A stretch of DNA of 64,000 nucleotides from HRBIN24 sp035574155 (lineage in GTDB: Bacteria; Chloroflexota; Dehalococcoidia; SM23-28-2; HRBIN24): assembly GCA_035574155.1 (NCBI GenBank), contig DATLZD010000021.1:80648-144647 (forward strand), given 5' to 3'. The position numbers were made by a program, and so were the translations under genes. The notes under the pieces were generated by a model. It ran no database searches. It had not been told where the DNA came from and saw nothing but the letters and a program-made list of their open reading frames with translations. Positions 15,972 to 24,696 of this stretch are shown here, in pieces. Each line of letters opens with the position of its first letter. Position 1 is the first letter of the stretch.

Positions 15972-17735
15972 GTGGGACAGGTGAGGACGAAGGCGGCCCG
16001 AGCATTCTTATGCCTGTTGGCCCTGGTGGTGGCCTGGGCCCTGGGTGGGATGCCCAGGGCCCACGCCCACGCTAACCTGGTGCGCTCCGACCCGCCCATG
16101 AACGGCTCCGTCTCCCAGGCACCCTCGGAGGTCCTGCTCTGGTTCAGCGAGCCCGTGGACGCCCGTTTCAGCCGCATCCAGGTGGTGGACTCGTCCGGCC
16201 AGCGCTGGGACAACGACGACGCCCACCTGCACTTCGACGACACCAACCTGGGCGTGACCCTCAAAGGGGGGATGCCCGAGGGCACCTATACGGTGGTCTG
16301 GAGTGCCCTTTCGGCCGTGGACGGGCACCGCACCGTCGGCAGCTTCGCCTTCACCGTGGGGCGCGTCGCCACGCTCCCTGCTCCGGCCGCGGTGGTGGCC
16401 GAGAGTGCAGGCCCATCGGGGCCGCCCAAGGCCGTGCGCACCCTCGCCACGTGGCTGGAGCTGGCTACCGTCATCGGGCTGGTGGGGGCAGTGTCCTTCT
16501 ACCTGCTGGTGGCCCGACGGGCCACCGCTGTGTTGGAAGGCGGCCGCGAGCTGGCAGAGGTGAGGGCTGCGGCCCTGGCACGGCGCTGGACCGTCGCGCT
16601 GGCCGTGGCCTGCCTCCTGGCATCGGGCCTGGTCATATGGATGAGGGCCTGGGAGGCCGCGGGGAGCGCGGCTGCCTGGAAGGCAGCGGGCCAGCTCCTG
16701 ACGGACTCGTCGTTCGGCCGCGCCCTCATCGTGCGGGCAGCCCTCCTTGCGACGGCGGGCTACCTGGGGTCGCTCCTGTTCCGCCCCGGCCTACAGCACG
16801 GGGCCTATCACTGGATGCTGCTGGGGGTGGCAGCGGCGGTGCCAGCCACCGTTAGCCTGAGCGGGCACGCCAACGCCCAGGACCCGGCCGCCCTGCGAGT
16901 GGCCCTCGACTGGGCGCACCTGACGGCGGCAGGCATCTGGGTGGGGGGCCTAGTCCAGATGGCCCTCTTCCTCGCCCTGGTGCCCGCACACGGTGGCACC
17001 AGGCCCGCACTGCTGGCGGCCCTGGTGCCCCGTTTCTCGCTGCTGGCGCTGGCCTCGGTGGGGGTCATCGCCGTCACGGGGCTGACCCAGGCGTTGCTGA
17101 CCATGGGAAGCCCAGGCCAACTGGCCAGCTCTGCCTATGGCCGCGCCCTGGTAGCCAAGAGCGCCCTCTTCCTGCCCTTGTTGGCCCTGGGGGCCTTCAA
17201 CCTGCTGCTGGTGCGGCCCCGGTTGGAGTCGCTGGCCCGGACGGCCCGCTCCGCCCTTCAGGCCCTCCGGCCGTGGGAGTGGAGGCTGCGGCGGGCCGTG
17301 CTGGGCGAGGTGTGCCTGGCTGTGGCGGTGGTGGGCATTACCGCCTTTCTGGTCAACACGGCGCCCCCTGCCAGCCCAACAGCCTCGGCGGGCCAGCAGG
17401 AGCCAGTGGGCGTCGTCAACAAGGCCCGCGCCGACGACCTGTCGCTGACCCTCCTCGTCAACCCCGGCCGCGCCGGCCCCAACTGGGTCCAGCTATACAT
17501 CACGGACACCAACGGCGACCCCCGGCCCGTCCAGCTGGTCCTGGTCCGCTGGCGCTACCTGGAACAGGACCTGGGGACGGTGGAGGAGCAGATGGAGCCG
17601 CTGCATCCGCCAGAGCACTACATTCTGGAAACCCAGCAGCTCAGCCTGCCCGGTCGCTACCAGGTGCAGGTCATCGTGCGGCGAGAGGGGCTGCTGGACA
17701 GCCGGGCCACCTTCCAGGTGGACATCGCACAGTAG
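15972..17735 (+). CDS. CopC-CopD fusion, copper-binding and membrane domains
   Basis: The product has up to 587 residues and three parts. A signal peptide (cleavage after AHA) leads to a CopC domain that begins HANLVRSDPP and includes VDGHRTVGSFAFTVG. A CopD domain with about eight membrane helices follows. A C-terminal extracytoplasmic beta domain (VNPGRAGPNWVQLYITDTNG) resembles YtkA/FixH-like modules. CopC binds copper outside the cytoplasm, and CopD is thought to take it inward. The start is GTG 15972 or GTG 15981. It forms a cluster with the two upstream exported proteins and the 46-residue peptide that follows. Confidence 0.88.
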   Translation: MGQVRTKAARAFLCLLALVVAWALGGMPRAHAHANLVRSDPPMNGSVSQAPSEVLLWFSEPVDARFSRIQVVDSSGQRWDNDDAHLHFDDTNLGVTLKGGMPEGTYTVVWSALSAVDGHRTVGSFAFTVGRVATLPAPAAVVAESAGPSGPPKAVRTLATWLELATVIGLVGAVSFYLLVARRATAVLEGGRELAEVRAAALARRWTVALAVACLLASGLVIWMRAWEAAGSAAAWKAAGQLLTDSSFGRALIVRAALLATAGYLGSLLFRPGLQHGAYHWMLLGVAAAVPATVSLSGHANAQDPAALRVALDWAHLTAAGIWVGGLVQMALFLALVPAHGGTRPALLAALVPRFSLLALASVGVIAVTGLTQALLTMGSPGQLASSAYGRALVAKSALFLPLLALGAFNLLLVRPRLESLARTARSALQALRPWEWRLRRAVLGEVCLAVAVVGITAFLVNTAPPASPTASAGQQEPVGVVNKARADDLSLTLLVNPGRAGPNWVQLYITDTNGDPRPVQLVLVRWRYLEQDLGTVEEQMEPLHPPEHYILETQQLSLPGRYQVQVIVRREGLLDSRATFQVDIAQ

Positions 17736-17749
17736 GAGGGGGAACCGAT

Positions 17750-17890
17750 TTGGAGTGGGGAACGGCCTTTCTGCACGCCATCGGCCACGAGTCCACCTTC
17801 GGCGTGGTATTCCTGGCAGCGGTGGTGGGCGGCCTGGCCTTGCTGGCCTTCATGGCCTCCCGCGCCGAGAGAGGGAAGCGGGGCAAATAG
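17750..17890 (+). CDS. 46-residue single-helix membrane peptide
   Basis: A short frame from TTG 17750 encodes MEWGTAFLHAIGHESTFGVV, then a single hydrophobic helix (about residues 18-36) and a basic tail ending GKRGK. It is preceded by AGGAGGGGGA at 17734-17743, directly after the CopC-CopD stop, so it is probably translated with that gene. His9 and His13 near the outer end of the helix could bind metal. No family is recognised. Its existence rests on the ribosome site, the membrane-protein composition and its position. Confidence 0.55.
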   Translation: MEWGTAFLHAIGHESTFGVVFLAAVVGGLALLAFMASRAERGKRGK

Positions 17891-17900
17891 CGGCCCGCGG

Positions 17901-18782
17901 CTACGGTGCCCGGCCCGCCGGGCCATCGGCCTCCTCGTCCAGAAGGAAGGACCGCACCACCCGGGCGAACTCCTCGGGTCGCAGCCGTGGCAGGGCATGC
18001 CCTGTCCCGGCGAAGACGTGGAGGCGGCCGTTAGGCAGGGAGGAGACCATGCGGGCGGCTATCTCCTCGTCCAGGATGGGGCTCTCCTCGCCCCGCAGCA
18101 CCAAGGTGGGACAGCGGATGCGGGTCAGGGCGTCCCAGAGGAAGTCTATCTCCACGATGGCCGCCTTGGTGGTTATATCGGCCAGGCGACGGTCGTAACG
18201 GAAGGTGTAGGAGCCATCCTCCCCCTGCGCGAAGGCGTTCTGCAGGTAACGCTCCAGCGAAGGGGCATCCAGGGTGGGCCATTGCTGGCGGAGGAAGGCC
18301 AGGGCGTCGTCGCGGCTGAAGGTCGAGGGCGGGCGGGCGGCGCTGCTGGTCATGTCCTCCTTGAGGCCCACCGCCCCGCGACGGGCCATCTGCGGCCCCA
18401 TGTCCACCAGCACCAAGTGGGCTAGGCGCGGCCAGTTCTCGCGAGCATAGGCCATGGCGCAGCGGGAGCCCAGGGACAGGCCCACCAGGTCGAACCGCTC
18501 CAGGCCCAGCTCCCGCACGAAGGCGGCCAGGTCGGCGGCAAAGGCCCACACCAGGTAGCCACCCGGGGCATGCTCGCTCTCGCCGTGGCCCCTCTGGTCG
18601 TAGGCGAAGACGTGGAACTCGTCCAGGACACGGTTGGCGAAGTCCTGCCAGTAGTAGGCGCTGTCGCGTAGCCCGTGCAACAGCACCAGGGGCCGCTCGC
18701 CCTTGCCCCTCCACTCGAAGTAGTGAATGCGGAGGCCGTTCAGCTTCAGCTCGCCCTCCCTGGGCTGGACCAGGACACTCAC
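17901..18782 (-). CDS. Alpha/beta hydrolase
   Basis: This 293-residue hydrolase shows the oxyanion motif VLLHGLRDSAYYW, the nucleophile elbow GLSLGS (Ser), a late acidic residue near LRGEESPILD and the catalytic His in GTGHALPRLRPEEF. The substrate is unknown; hydrolases like this cleave esters, lactones or C-C bonds. GTG 18782 is preceded by GGGGAGGG and overlaps the stop of the epimerase gene upstream (GTGA). The pair forms a small operon. Confidence 0.88.
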   Translation of the reverse strand: MSVLVQPREGELKLNGLRIHYFEWRGKGERPLVLLHGLRDSAYYWQDFANRVLDEFHVFAYDQRGHGESEHAPGGYLVWAFAADLAAFVRELGLERFDLVGLSLGSRCAMAYARENWPRLAHLVLVDMGPQMARRGAVGLKEDMTSSAARPPSTFSRDDALAFLRQQWPTLDAPSLERYLQNAFAQGEDGSYTFRYDRRLADITTKAAIVEIDFLWDALTRIRCPTLVLRGEESPILDEEIAARMVSSLPNGRLHVFAGTGHALPRLRPEEFARVVRSFLLDEEADGPAGRAP

Positions 18783-19225
18783 TTGGCAACGCCCTCCCCG
18801 TGGTCGTGGCCCATCTCGGTGTAGAACTGGAAGAGCACTCCCCCCGAGTCCCGGGGGTGGATGAAGGTCTCTCCCCAACCGTGACGGCGTCGGACGCCGC
18901 CCCAGGGCTCGATGCCGAAGGCGCGGATGGCCTCGGCGGCCCGTTCGGCATCCTCGACGATGAAGGTGACGTGGTGCAGGCCAGGGCCCCGCTCCCGCAG
19001 GAAGCGGACCAGAAAGGAGTCCTCGCCAGTAGGCTCCAGCACTTCGAACTCGGTGTTGCTGCCGGGCACCCGCAGGGCGACGCCAGCGTAGCCCTGGTCC
19101 TCGTCGCGGAAGCGGGCCACGACCTCCATGCCCAGTAGCTGGGTCAGGAGGGGTAGGACATCGTCTATCTTCCAGACCGCCCAGCTGACGTGGTCGAAGC
19201 GCTTGATGCCCATGGGGTTGGCCAT
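18779..19225 (-). CDS. Glyoxalase-fold protein, methylmalonyl-CoA epimerase-like
   Basis: The 148-residue VOC-fold protein resembles methylmalonyl-CoA epimerase: FDHVSWAVWKIDDVLPLL at the N-terminus, PGLHHVTFIVED in the middle and GVLFQFYTE at the end supply the metal-binding His and Glu residues. The enzyme interconverts R and S methylmalonyl-CoA in propionate metabolism, but other VOC functions remain possible, since no mutase lies nearby. ATG 19225 is preceded by CAGGAGG. It is the first gene of a two-gene unit with a hydrolase. Confidence 0.78.
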   Translation of the reverse strand: MANPMGIKRFDHVSWAVWKIDDVLPLLTQLLGMEVVARFRDEDQGYAGVALRVPGSNTEFEVLEPTGEDSFLVRFLRERGPGLHHVTFIVEDAERAAEAIRAFGIEPWGGVRRRHGWGETFIHPRDSGGVLFQFYTEMGHDHGEGVAK

Positions 19226-19260
19226 GCTGCGTCCCTCCTGCATCGCTCCCACACTAGGGA

Positions 19261-19266
19261 ATGATA
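19261..19266 (-). promoter_or_regulatory. -10-like box for the epimerase-hydrolase unit
   Basis: Read on the minus strand this is TATCAT, 35 bases before the epimerase start. The candidate -35 (TGGCCT, 17 bases further up) matches the consensus poorly. Confidence 0.33.
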
Positions 19267-19323
19267 AGGGCCTAGCCCCTCGAAGGCCATCTGCGGCCGT
19301 GGCCGCCGCCCCACCGTTCGCCA

Positions 19324-19329
19324 TATGAT
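19324..19329 (+). promoter_or_regulatory. -10-like box overlapping the lipid kinase's first ATG
   Basis: TATGAT covers the ATG at 19325. A transcript from it would start about six bases before ATG 19343, giving a nearly leaderless message. No clear -35 is present. Confidence 0.33.
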
Positions 19330-19342
19330 AGTCGTGGGCAGC

Positions 19343-20287
19343 ATGCGGACCGGCGACGGCCATCCCCTTGCCCTAGTGATCGTCAACCCGGTAGCCCGCA
19401 ATCTGCCGTCGCGACGGGAGCTGGCGCGAGTAGACGCCCTCCTGGCGGAGGCGGGCTGGAAGGCCCACTGGCGGGAGACGTCAGCTCCCGGCCACGCTAC
19501 TGAGCTGGCTGCCCGGGCCGCCGCAGAGGGCTTCCCCCTGGTGCTGGTCTGCGGCGGGGACGGCACCCTGCGGGAGGCGGCCTCCGGCCTGGCAGGGACC
19601 GGGACGGCCCTGGCACCCATCCCCGCCGGCACCGTGAACATATGGGCACGGGAGACGGGCATCCCCCGTCGGCCGGAGGCGGCGGTGAGGACGGTGCTGC
19701 TGGGCGAGCGGCGGCGGGTCGATCTGGGCCGCGCCGACGGCCACCGCTTCCTGCTCATGGCAGGGGTAGGGCTGGACGGTCGCATCGCGGCCCGCGTGGG
19801 GCCAAGGGCCAAGCGTCATCTGGGGGCCGCCGCCTACGCCCTCACCGCCGTACTGGAGTCCCTGCGCTGGCGCCCCCTGTCGATGCGGGTCCGGGCCGAC
19901 GGCCAGGTCCTGTCCGAGGACGCCCTGATGCTGGTGGCGGGCAACACCCGCAACTACGCTGGCCTGGTCCAAGTGACGCCTCTGGCCCGGGCCGACGACG
20001 GCCTGCTCGACGTGTGCCTCTTCCGTGGCGATGGCCTGCGGGATATCGTCCTGCACGCCCTGCTGGTGGCCCTGGGCCGTCACCTGCGCTCCTCGAAGGT
20101 GGTCTACCGGCAGGTGCGGCGTCTCGAGATCGACAGCGCAGCCCCCGTGCCCGTCCAGTTGGACGGCGACCCTTTCGCCTTGGCGGACACTATCATCGAA
20201 GCGGAGCCGTCGTCCCTTTGGGCCGTAGTCCGCCGCGGCCTCAAGAGTCCCCTGTTCGGGTCGTCGCCGCGTCAAGGGCAGGGGTGA
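19343..20287 (+). CDS. Diacylglycerol/sphingosine kinase-like lipid kinase
   Basis: The 314-residue protein has the DAGK catalytic fold: VIVNPVA at the N-terminus, the nucleotide loop VCGGDGTLREAASGL and PAGTVNIWARE. MAGVGLDG and VQLDGDPFA lie in the C-terminal domain. Members phosphorylate diacylglycerol or related lipids at the membrane face. ATG 19325 is the alternative start but lies inside a -10-like box. The last 47 bases overlap the end of recF on the other strand. Confidence 0.87.
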   Translation: MRTGDGHPLALVIVNPVARNLPSRRELARVDALLAEAGWKAHWRETSAPGHATELAARAAAEGFPLVLVCGGDGTLREAASGLAGTGTALAPIPAGTVNIWARETGIPRRPEAAVRTVLLGERRRVDLGRADGHRFLLMAGVGLDGRIAARVGPRAKRHLGAAAYALTAVLESLRWRPLSMRVRADGQVLSEDALMLVAGNTRNYAGLVQVTPLARADDGLLDVCLFRGDGLRDIVLHALLVALGRHLRSSKVVYRQVRRLEIDSAAPVPVQLDGDPFALADTIIEAEPSSLWAVVRRGLKSPLFGSSPRQGQG

Positions 20288-21431
20288 CCTGGCCGCCCGC
20301 TACCAGGTAGAGACGGGCGCGGGCCAGGAACTCGGGGGGGAAGGCGTCCATCTCGGCCGCCGTCACCAGGACCTGCTCGTAGCCAGCGATGGCCGCCACC
20401 ACCCGGCGCCTGCGGCCCGCGTCCATCTCCGAGAGGACATCGTCCAGCAGCAGCACAGGCGCCTCGCCCCGACGCTGCCGCAGGAGGGCCGCCTCGGCCA
20501 GGCGGAGGGCCAAGGCGATGGTCCGCTGCTGGGCACGGGAGGCATAGCCGGCCGCGGGCAGGCCTCCCAGGACGAATTCCAGGTCGTCGCGGTGGGGGCC
20601 GATGGTGGTGGCCCCGGCAGCTATGTCCTGGGCCAGGTGCCGCCTCAGGTCGGCCAGAATGGCGGAGGCCAGGGCCTCGGGCGACTGGCCCAGGGCCTCC
20701 ATTCCTTGGACACCGAGGCGTGGCCGGTAAACGATCCCCAGGTGATCGCCGCCGGCCAGGTCCACATGGGCGGAGGCGGCCAGCTCCGCCAGCTCCGCCA
20801 CGGCCTGCGCCCGCGCCCAGACCATGGTGGCAGCATCCTGCGCCAGGACCTCGTCCCAGAAGTCCAGCTCGTCCCTGCGGGCCGCGCCCTCCCGGATACG
20901 GCGCAGCAGGTGGTTGCGCTGGAGCAGGACCTTCTCGAGGCGCTGGCGGGCCAGCAGGTAGCCCCGGTCCACCTGGCCCAGCACGGTGTCCAGGTAGCGA
21001 CGGCGCAGGGCCGGCGGCCCCTCCAGCAGCTCCAGGTCCTGGACAGTGAACAGCACGGCCAGGAAGAGGCCCACAGCCTCATGCAGGCGTCGGGGCACCC
21101 CATTCACCCGCGCCGCCTTGGTAGCCTGGCTGCCCGTAGGGGACTCCCGCAGGGAGACCACCACCTCCAGGCGCAGGGGGCCGGCGGCCCCGCGCACCTC
21201 GGCAGCGATGCGGGCGGCAGGGAGCCCCTCCGCCTGGGCCTCACGATTCACAAGCTGGGCATCGCTCTCCGCCCGGAAGGCCCTCAGGGTGGAAAGGAGG
21301 TAGACGGCCTCCAGCAGGTTGGTCTTGCCCTGGGCATTGTCGCCCAGCAGGAGGTGGCCGCCGGGGCCGAAGGAGAGGTCGAGACGACGGAAGTTGCGGA
21401 AATTGACCAGTTGCAGGCGCTCTAGCTTCAC
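20241..21431 (-). CDS. recF: DNA replication and repair protein RecF
   Basis: RecF is an SMC-like ATPase that helps load RecA at gaps. Walker A is GDNAQGKT (residues 30-37), the signature region reads SRAQQRTIALALRLAEA, and Walker B is VLLLDDVLSEMD. It has 396 residues. Unlike the common dnaA-dnaN-recF arrangement, it stands at the end of a long metabolic run after recJ. GTG 21431 follows a perfect TATAAT by only six bases, so the gene may be transcribed without a leader. Its 3' end overlaps the lipid kinase gene. Confidence 0.95.
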   Translation of the reverse strand: MKLERLQLVNFRNFRRLDLSFGPGGHLLLGDNAQGKTNLLEAVYLLSTLRAFRAESDAQLVNREAQAEGLPAARIAAEVRGAAGPLRLEVVVSLRESPTGSQATKAARVNGVPRRLHEAVGLFLAVLFTVQDLELLEGPPALRRRYLDTVLGQVDRGYLLARQRLEKVLLQRNHLLRRIREGAARRDELDFWDEVLAQDAATMVWARAQAVAELAELAASAHVDLAGGDHLGIVYRPRLGVQGMEALGQSPEALASAILADLRRHLAQDIAAGATTIGPHRDDLEFVLGGLPAAGYASRAQQRTIALALRLAEAALLRQRRGEAPVLLLDDVLSEMDAGRRRRVVAAIAGYEQVLVTAAEMDAFPPEFLARARLYLVAGGQVTPALDAATTRTGDS

Positions 21432-21437
21432 AGACCG

Positions 21438-21443
21438 ATTATA
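21438..21443 (-). promoter_or_regulatory. -10 element for leaderless recF
   Basis: On the minus strand the sequence is TATAATCGGTCTGTG, where GTG is the recF start. The expected transcription start falls on or next to the start codon. No good -35 box is seen. Confidence 0.48.
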
Positions 21444-21445
21444 GC

Positions 21446-23140
21446 CTAGGGCACCGACCGGGCCGACGGCCGCAGGTCGTGCAACCGCAGCTCCAGGGCA
21501 CCGTGTTCGTTGCGGTCACGGACCACGGAATAGACCACGTCCAGCCTTTGGCCGACCTCGGGGACCTTGCTTCCCAGCCGCCGACCGAAGGCTGGCCAGG
21601 TGACGGGGCCGTCCTTCAGCTTCAGACGCAGGTGCTGGCCATCGGCGCCGGCAAGCCGCACGTCGGCCACCACCACGGCTCGGGCCAAGAAGATGGGCTC
21701 GGGGTTGCCCGGGCCGTGGGGATGGAAGCGGTCGAGCCAGCCCAGCAGCTCCCCCCGCAGGGCGCGCAGGGGCAGCACAGCGTCGATCTCCAGGCAAGGT
21801 GTCAGCTCGGCCCCTGCCAGCGCCTCAGCGGCCAGATCCGTCAGCATAGCCGCCAGGGTCTCCAGGTTCCCGGTGGGGGCCGTGAACCCTGCCGCCTGGG
21901 GGTGGCCGCCGTGCTTCAGGAGGAGATGGCCGCAGGCCCGCAGGGCAGCCGCCACGTCGAAGCCCGCTATGCTGCGAGCGCTGCCCCGGCTGAGGACCTC
22001 GCCCCGTTCGCAGGCGAAGGCAGGGCGGTGATACTCCTCGGCCAGGCGGCCCGCCACCAGCCCGACGACGCCAGCGGGCGTTTCGGCATCGGCCACAAAG
22101 ATGAGGGGGCCGAGGGGCCCTGACTCCACGGCCTCGCGGGCGCGGGCCAGGGCCGCCTCGGTAAGCCGCTGCCGTTCCCGGTTCAGGGTGGAGAGGGCGC
22201 AGGCCAGCTCGCGGGCCTTGCCCTCATCGCGACAGACGAGCAGCTCGAAGGCCTGGCGGGCATGGGCCAGGCGGCCGGCCGCATTGAGGCGCGGCCCCAA
22301 CACCCATGCCACCGCCCAGGTGTCCACCTCTCGGCCGTCCAGGCCCGCCTCCTGGACCAGGGCACGCAGGCCGGCCCGCTCGCTCCTGGAGAGGGCCCTG
22401 AGTCCCTCCCGGACCAGCCAGCGGTTCTCGTCCAGGAGGGGCACCAGGTCGGCGATGGTGCCCAGGGCCACCAGCTCCAGAAAGCGGTGGCGCGGGAAGG
22501 GCCGTCCCATCGCCTCGTAGAGGGCCGAAGCCAGCTTGTAGGCCAGGCCCACCGAGGCCAGTTCCGACTGCGGGTAGCGACTGTCAGGTCGCCGCGGGTT
22601 CACCAGGGCAGCAGCCCTGGGCAGATGCGGCGACAGGGAGTGGTGGTCCAACACCAGCACGTCCATCCCCAGTCTCAGGGCCTCCTGGACCTCGCCCACG
22701 GCGGTGGTGCCGCAGTCGGCGGCCAGCAGAAGGCGCGCGCCCTGGGCCGCCAGCCTTTTCAGGGCATCGACGTTCAGGCCATACCCCTCGGCATAGCGGT
22801 CGGGGATGTAAGGCAGGACACGGGCCCCCAACCCGCCCAGGGCCTCCGTCAGGAGGGCGGCCGCCGTCACACCGTCCACATCGAAGTCGCCGAACACGGC
22901 CACCGCCTCCCCCGCCAGCACCGCCCGGCGCAGGCGGGCCACCGCTGTCTCCATCTCGGGCAACAGGAGCGGGTCATGCTCGACAGGCACGTCGCCCAGG
23001 AAACGGCTGGCGTCGGCCTCGCTGCGCACGCCCCGGTGCCAGAGGAGCTGGCGGACCAGGGCCGGATAGGACGACCGGGACAGGAAGGACGGTGGGGCCT
23101 GCTCCCTCAGCCGCCAACGGCTGCCCACCGTCGCCGCCAT
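21446..23140 (-). CDS. recJ: Single-strand-specific exonuclease RecJ
   Basis: RecJ is a 5'-3' single-strand exonuclease of the DHH family used in recombination and repair. Catalytic motifs are DFDVDG (residues 85-90), a mid-domain Asp in LLAADCGTT, DHH (165-167), and KHGGHPQAAGF in the DHHA1 domain. The C-terminal OB-type domain ends with LKLKDGPVTWPAFGR. It has 564 residues. ATG 23140 lies two bases after the stop of the upstream nnr gene. It sits directly before recF, a natural functional pair. Confidence 0.95.
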   Translation of the reverse strand: MAATVGSRWRLREQAPPSFLSRSSYPALVRQLLWHRGVRSEADASRFLGDVPVEHDPLLLPEMETAVARLRRAVLAGEAVAVFGDFDVDGVTAAALLTEALGGLGARVLPYIPDRYAEGYGLNVDALKRLAAQGARLLLAADCGTTAVGEVQEALRLGMDVLVLDHHSLSPHLPRAAALVNPRRPDSRYPQSELASVGLAYKLASALYEAMGRPFPRHRFLELVALGTIADLVPLLDENRWLVREGLRALSRSERAGLRALVQEAGLDGREVDTWAVAWVLGPRLNAAGRLAHARQAFELLVCRDEGKARELACALSTLNRERQRLTEAALARAREAVESGPLGPLIFVADAETPAGVVGLVAGRLAEEYHRPAFACERGEVLSRGSARSIAGFDVAAALRACGHLLLKHGGHPQAAGFTAPTGNLETLAAMLTDLAAEALAGAELTPCLEIDAVLPLRALRGELLGWLDRFHPHGPGNPEPIFLARAVVVADVRLAGADGQHLRLKLKDGPVTWPAFGRRLGSKVPEVGQRLDVVYSVVRDRNEHGALELRLHDLRPSARSVP

Positions 23141-23142
23141 GG

Positions 23143-24696
23143 CTACTCCCGCAGCGACTTGATGGCCCGGGGCAGCTCGGGCAACAGGTCGCCGGCCAGC
23201 ATCCCAGCTTCGCCCAGCTCGCGGCGGACCCCCTCGCCGGCCAGGCCGTGCAGGTAGACGCCCAGTGAGGCGGCGTCGAAGGGCGAGAGGCCCTGGGCAG
23301 CCAGCCCCACGATGGCCCCGGCCAGCACGTCGCCGGTGCCGCCGCTGGCGAGACCGGGGTTGACGAAGGGGCTGATGCGGACGCGGCCGTCGGGGGAGGC
23401 CACCACCGTGTGGGCGCCTTTCAGGACCACCACGGCGTCCCACCTCTGGGCATGCTCCCGGGCGACCCTCACGCGGTCGGCCTGAACCTCCTCCGCGGCA
23501 AGGCCACAGAGGCGGGACATCTCCCCTGGGTGGGGAGTGAGGACGCAGTTGGGGGGCAGTCGGGACGGCCAGTCGGGCAGGGCAGCGAGGTTGTTGAGGG
23601 CATCGGCGTCCACCACCACCGCCCGCAGAGAGCGGGCCTTGAGGGCGGGCAGAAGTTCCCCCACCATCCCCTGCACGTAGCCGCCCAGGCCCAGTCCGGG
23701 GCCCACCAACAGGGCATCGGCCCCCTGGTCCACGGCCTGGAGGATGGGGGCCACAGCCTCCGCTGAGAGCTGGCCATCGTGGTCGGGCAGCGGGAGAAAG
23801 GTCGGCTCGTTCATGCCTGCCGCCACCAGCGGCTGCACCGAGCGGGGACAGGCCAGCACAGCCAGGCCGGCCCCTACCCGCAGGGCACCCAGGGCCGACA
23901 GCCGTGCCGCGCCGACATAGCGGTGGGAGCCCGCCACCACCAGGGCCCGCCCGAAGGTGCCCTTGTGGGCGCCCGGTGGCCGCGGCGGCAGCAGCTCCCG
24001 CGCCCAGCGTCGGTCCATCAGCTCGTTGGCGAAGGACGCCTCCAGCTCCCTGGGGATGCCGATGTCCACCACCTCCAGTCGGCCCACCAGGGTCGAGGCT
24101 GGCAGCTGGTGCAGTCCCACCTTGCTCCACTGGAGCGTCACCGTCACGTCGGCGGCCACGGCATGGGGGTCGGCAGCGCCGCTGTCGGCGTCCACGCCCG
24201 ATGGCAGGTCCAAGGCGATGAGGCGGGGGCGGTAGGGCCGCCGGCGGACGGCCGCTAAGCGGTCCAGCACCTCGGCCATCTCGCCCTCCAGGGGGCGGGC
24301 ACGGCCGGTGCCGAGGACGGCATCAATCACCACCTCCGCCCTGCCCAGGGCTTCCTCCAGGTGCCGAAACCCCTCCCGGGCATCGTCCTGGGCCAGGCAC
24401 ACAGGTATGTCCCGCTGGCGGACATGGGCCAACACGGGGTCGTCGTCGGGGCGGGGCCGCAGCAGGTAGACCTCCACCTGGGCACCCCAATCGTGCAGGT
24501 GACGGGCGGCCACCAGGCCATCGCCGCCGTTGTTGCCCGGCCCCACCAGCACCAGGATGCGGCGGTCCGCCACCTCACCCAGCAGCAGCCAGACCTCCTG
24601 GGCCACCGCCAGGCCGGCGTTCTCCATTAGCTGGGCAACGGGGACGCCGGCGCGGGCCTCGGCCTCGCGCATCTCGGCCACGGTGACCAGCTTCAC
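23143..24696 (-). CDS. Bifunctional NAD(P)H-hydrate repair enzyme
   Basis: The 517-residue protein joins two domains. The N-terminal YjeF epimerase part (about 1-215) has VLVGPGNNGGDGLVAARHL. The C-terminal ribokinase-like dehydratase part (about 225-510) has HKGTFGRALVVAGS, LLVGPGLG, LTPHPGEMSRL and GGTGDVLAGAI. Together they repair damaged NADHX and NADPHX, restoring usable cofactors (NnrE plus NnrD functions). ATG 24696 overlaps the acpS stop by four bases, as in many bacteria where acpS and nnr are neighbours. Confidence 0.94.
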   Translation of the reverse strand: MKLVTVAEMREAEARAGVPVAQLMENAGLAVAQEVWLLLGEVADRRILVLVGPGNNGGDGLVAARHLHDWGAQVEVYLLRPRPDDDPVLAHVRQRDIPVCLAQDDAREGFRHLEEALGRAEVVIDAVLGTGRARPLEGEMAEVLDRLAAVRRRPYRPRLIALDLPSGVDADSGAADPHAVAADVTVTLQWSKVGLHQLPASTLVGRLEVVDIGIPRELEASFANELMDRRWARELLPPRPPGAHKGTFGRALVVAGSHRYVGAARLSALGALRVGAGLAVLACPRSVQPLVAAGMNEPTFLPLPDHDGQLSAEAVAPILQAVDQGADALLVGPGLGLGGYVQGMVGELLPALKARSLRAVVVDADALNNLAALPDWPSRLPPNCVLTPHPGEMSRLCGLAAEEVQADRVRVAREHAQRWDAVVVLKGAHTVVASPDGRVRISPFVNPGLASGGTGDVLAGAIVGLAAQGLSPFDAASLGVYLHGLAGEGVRRELGEAGMLAGDLLPELPRAIKSLRE

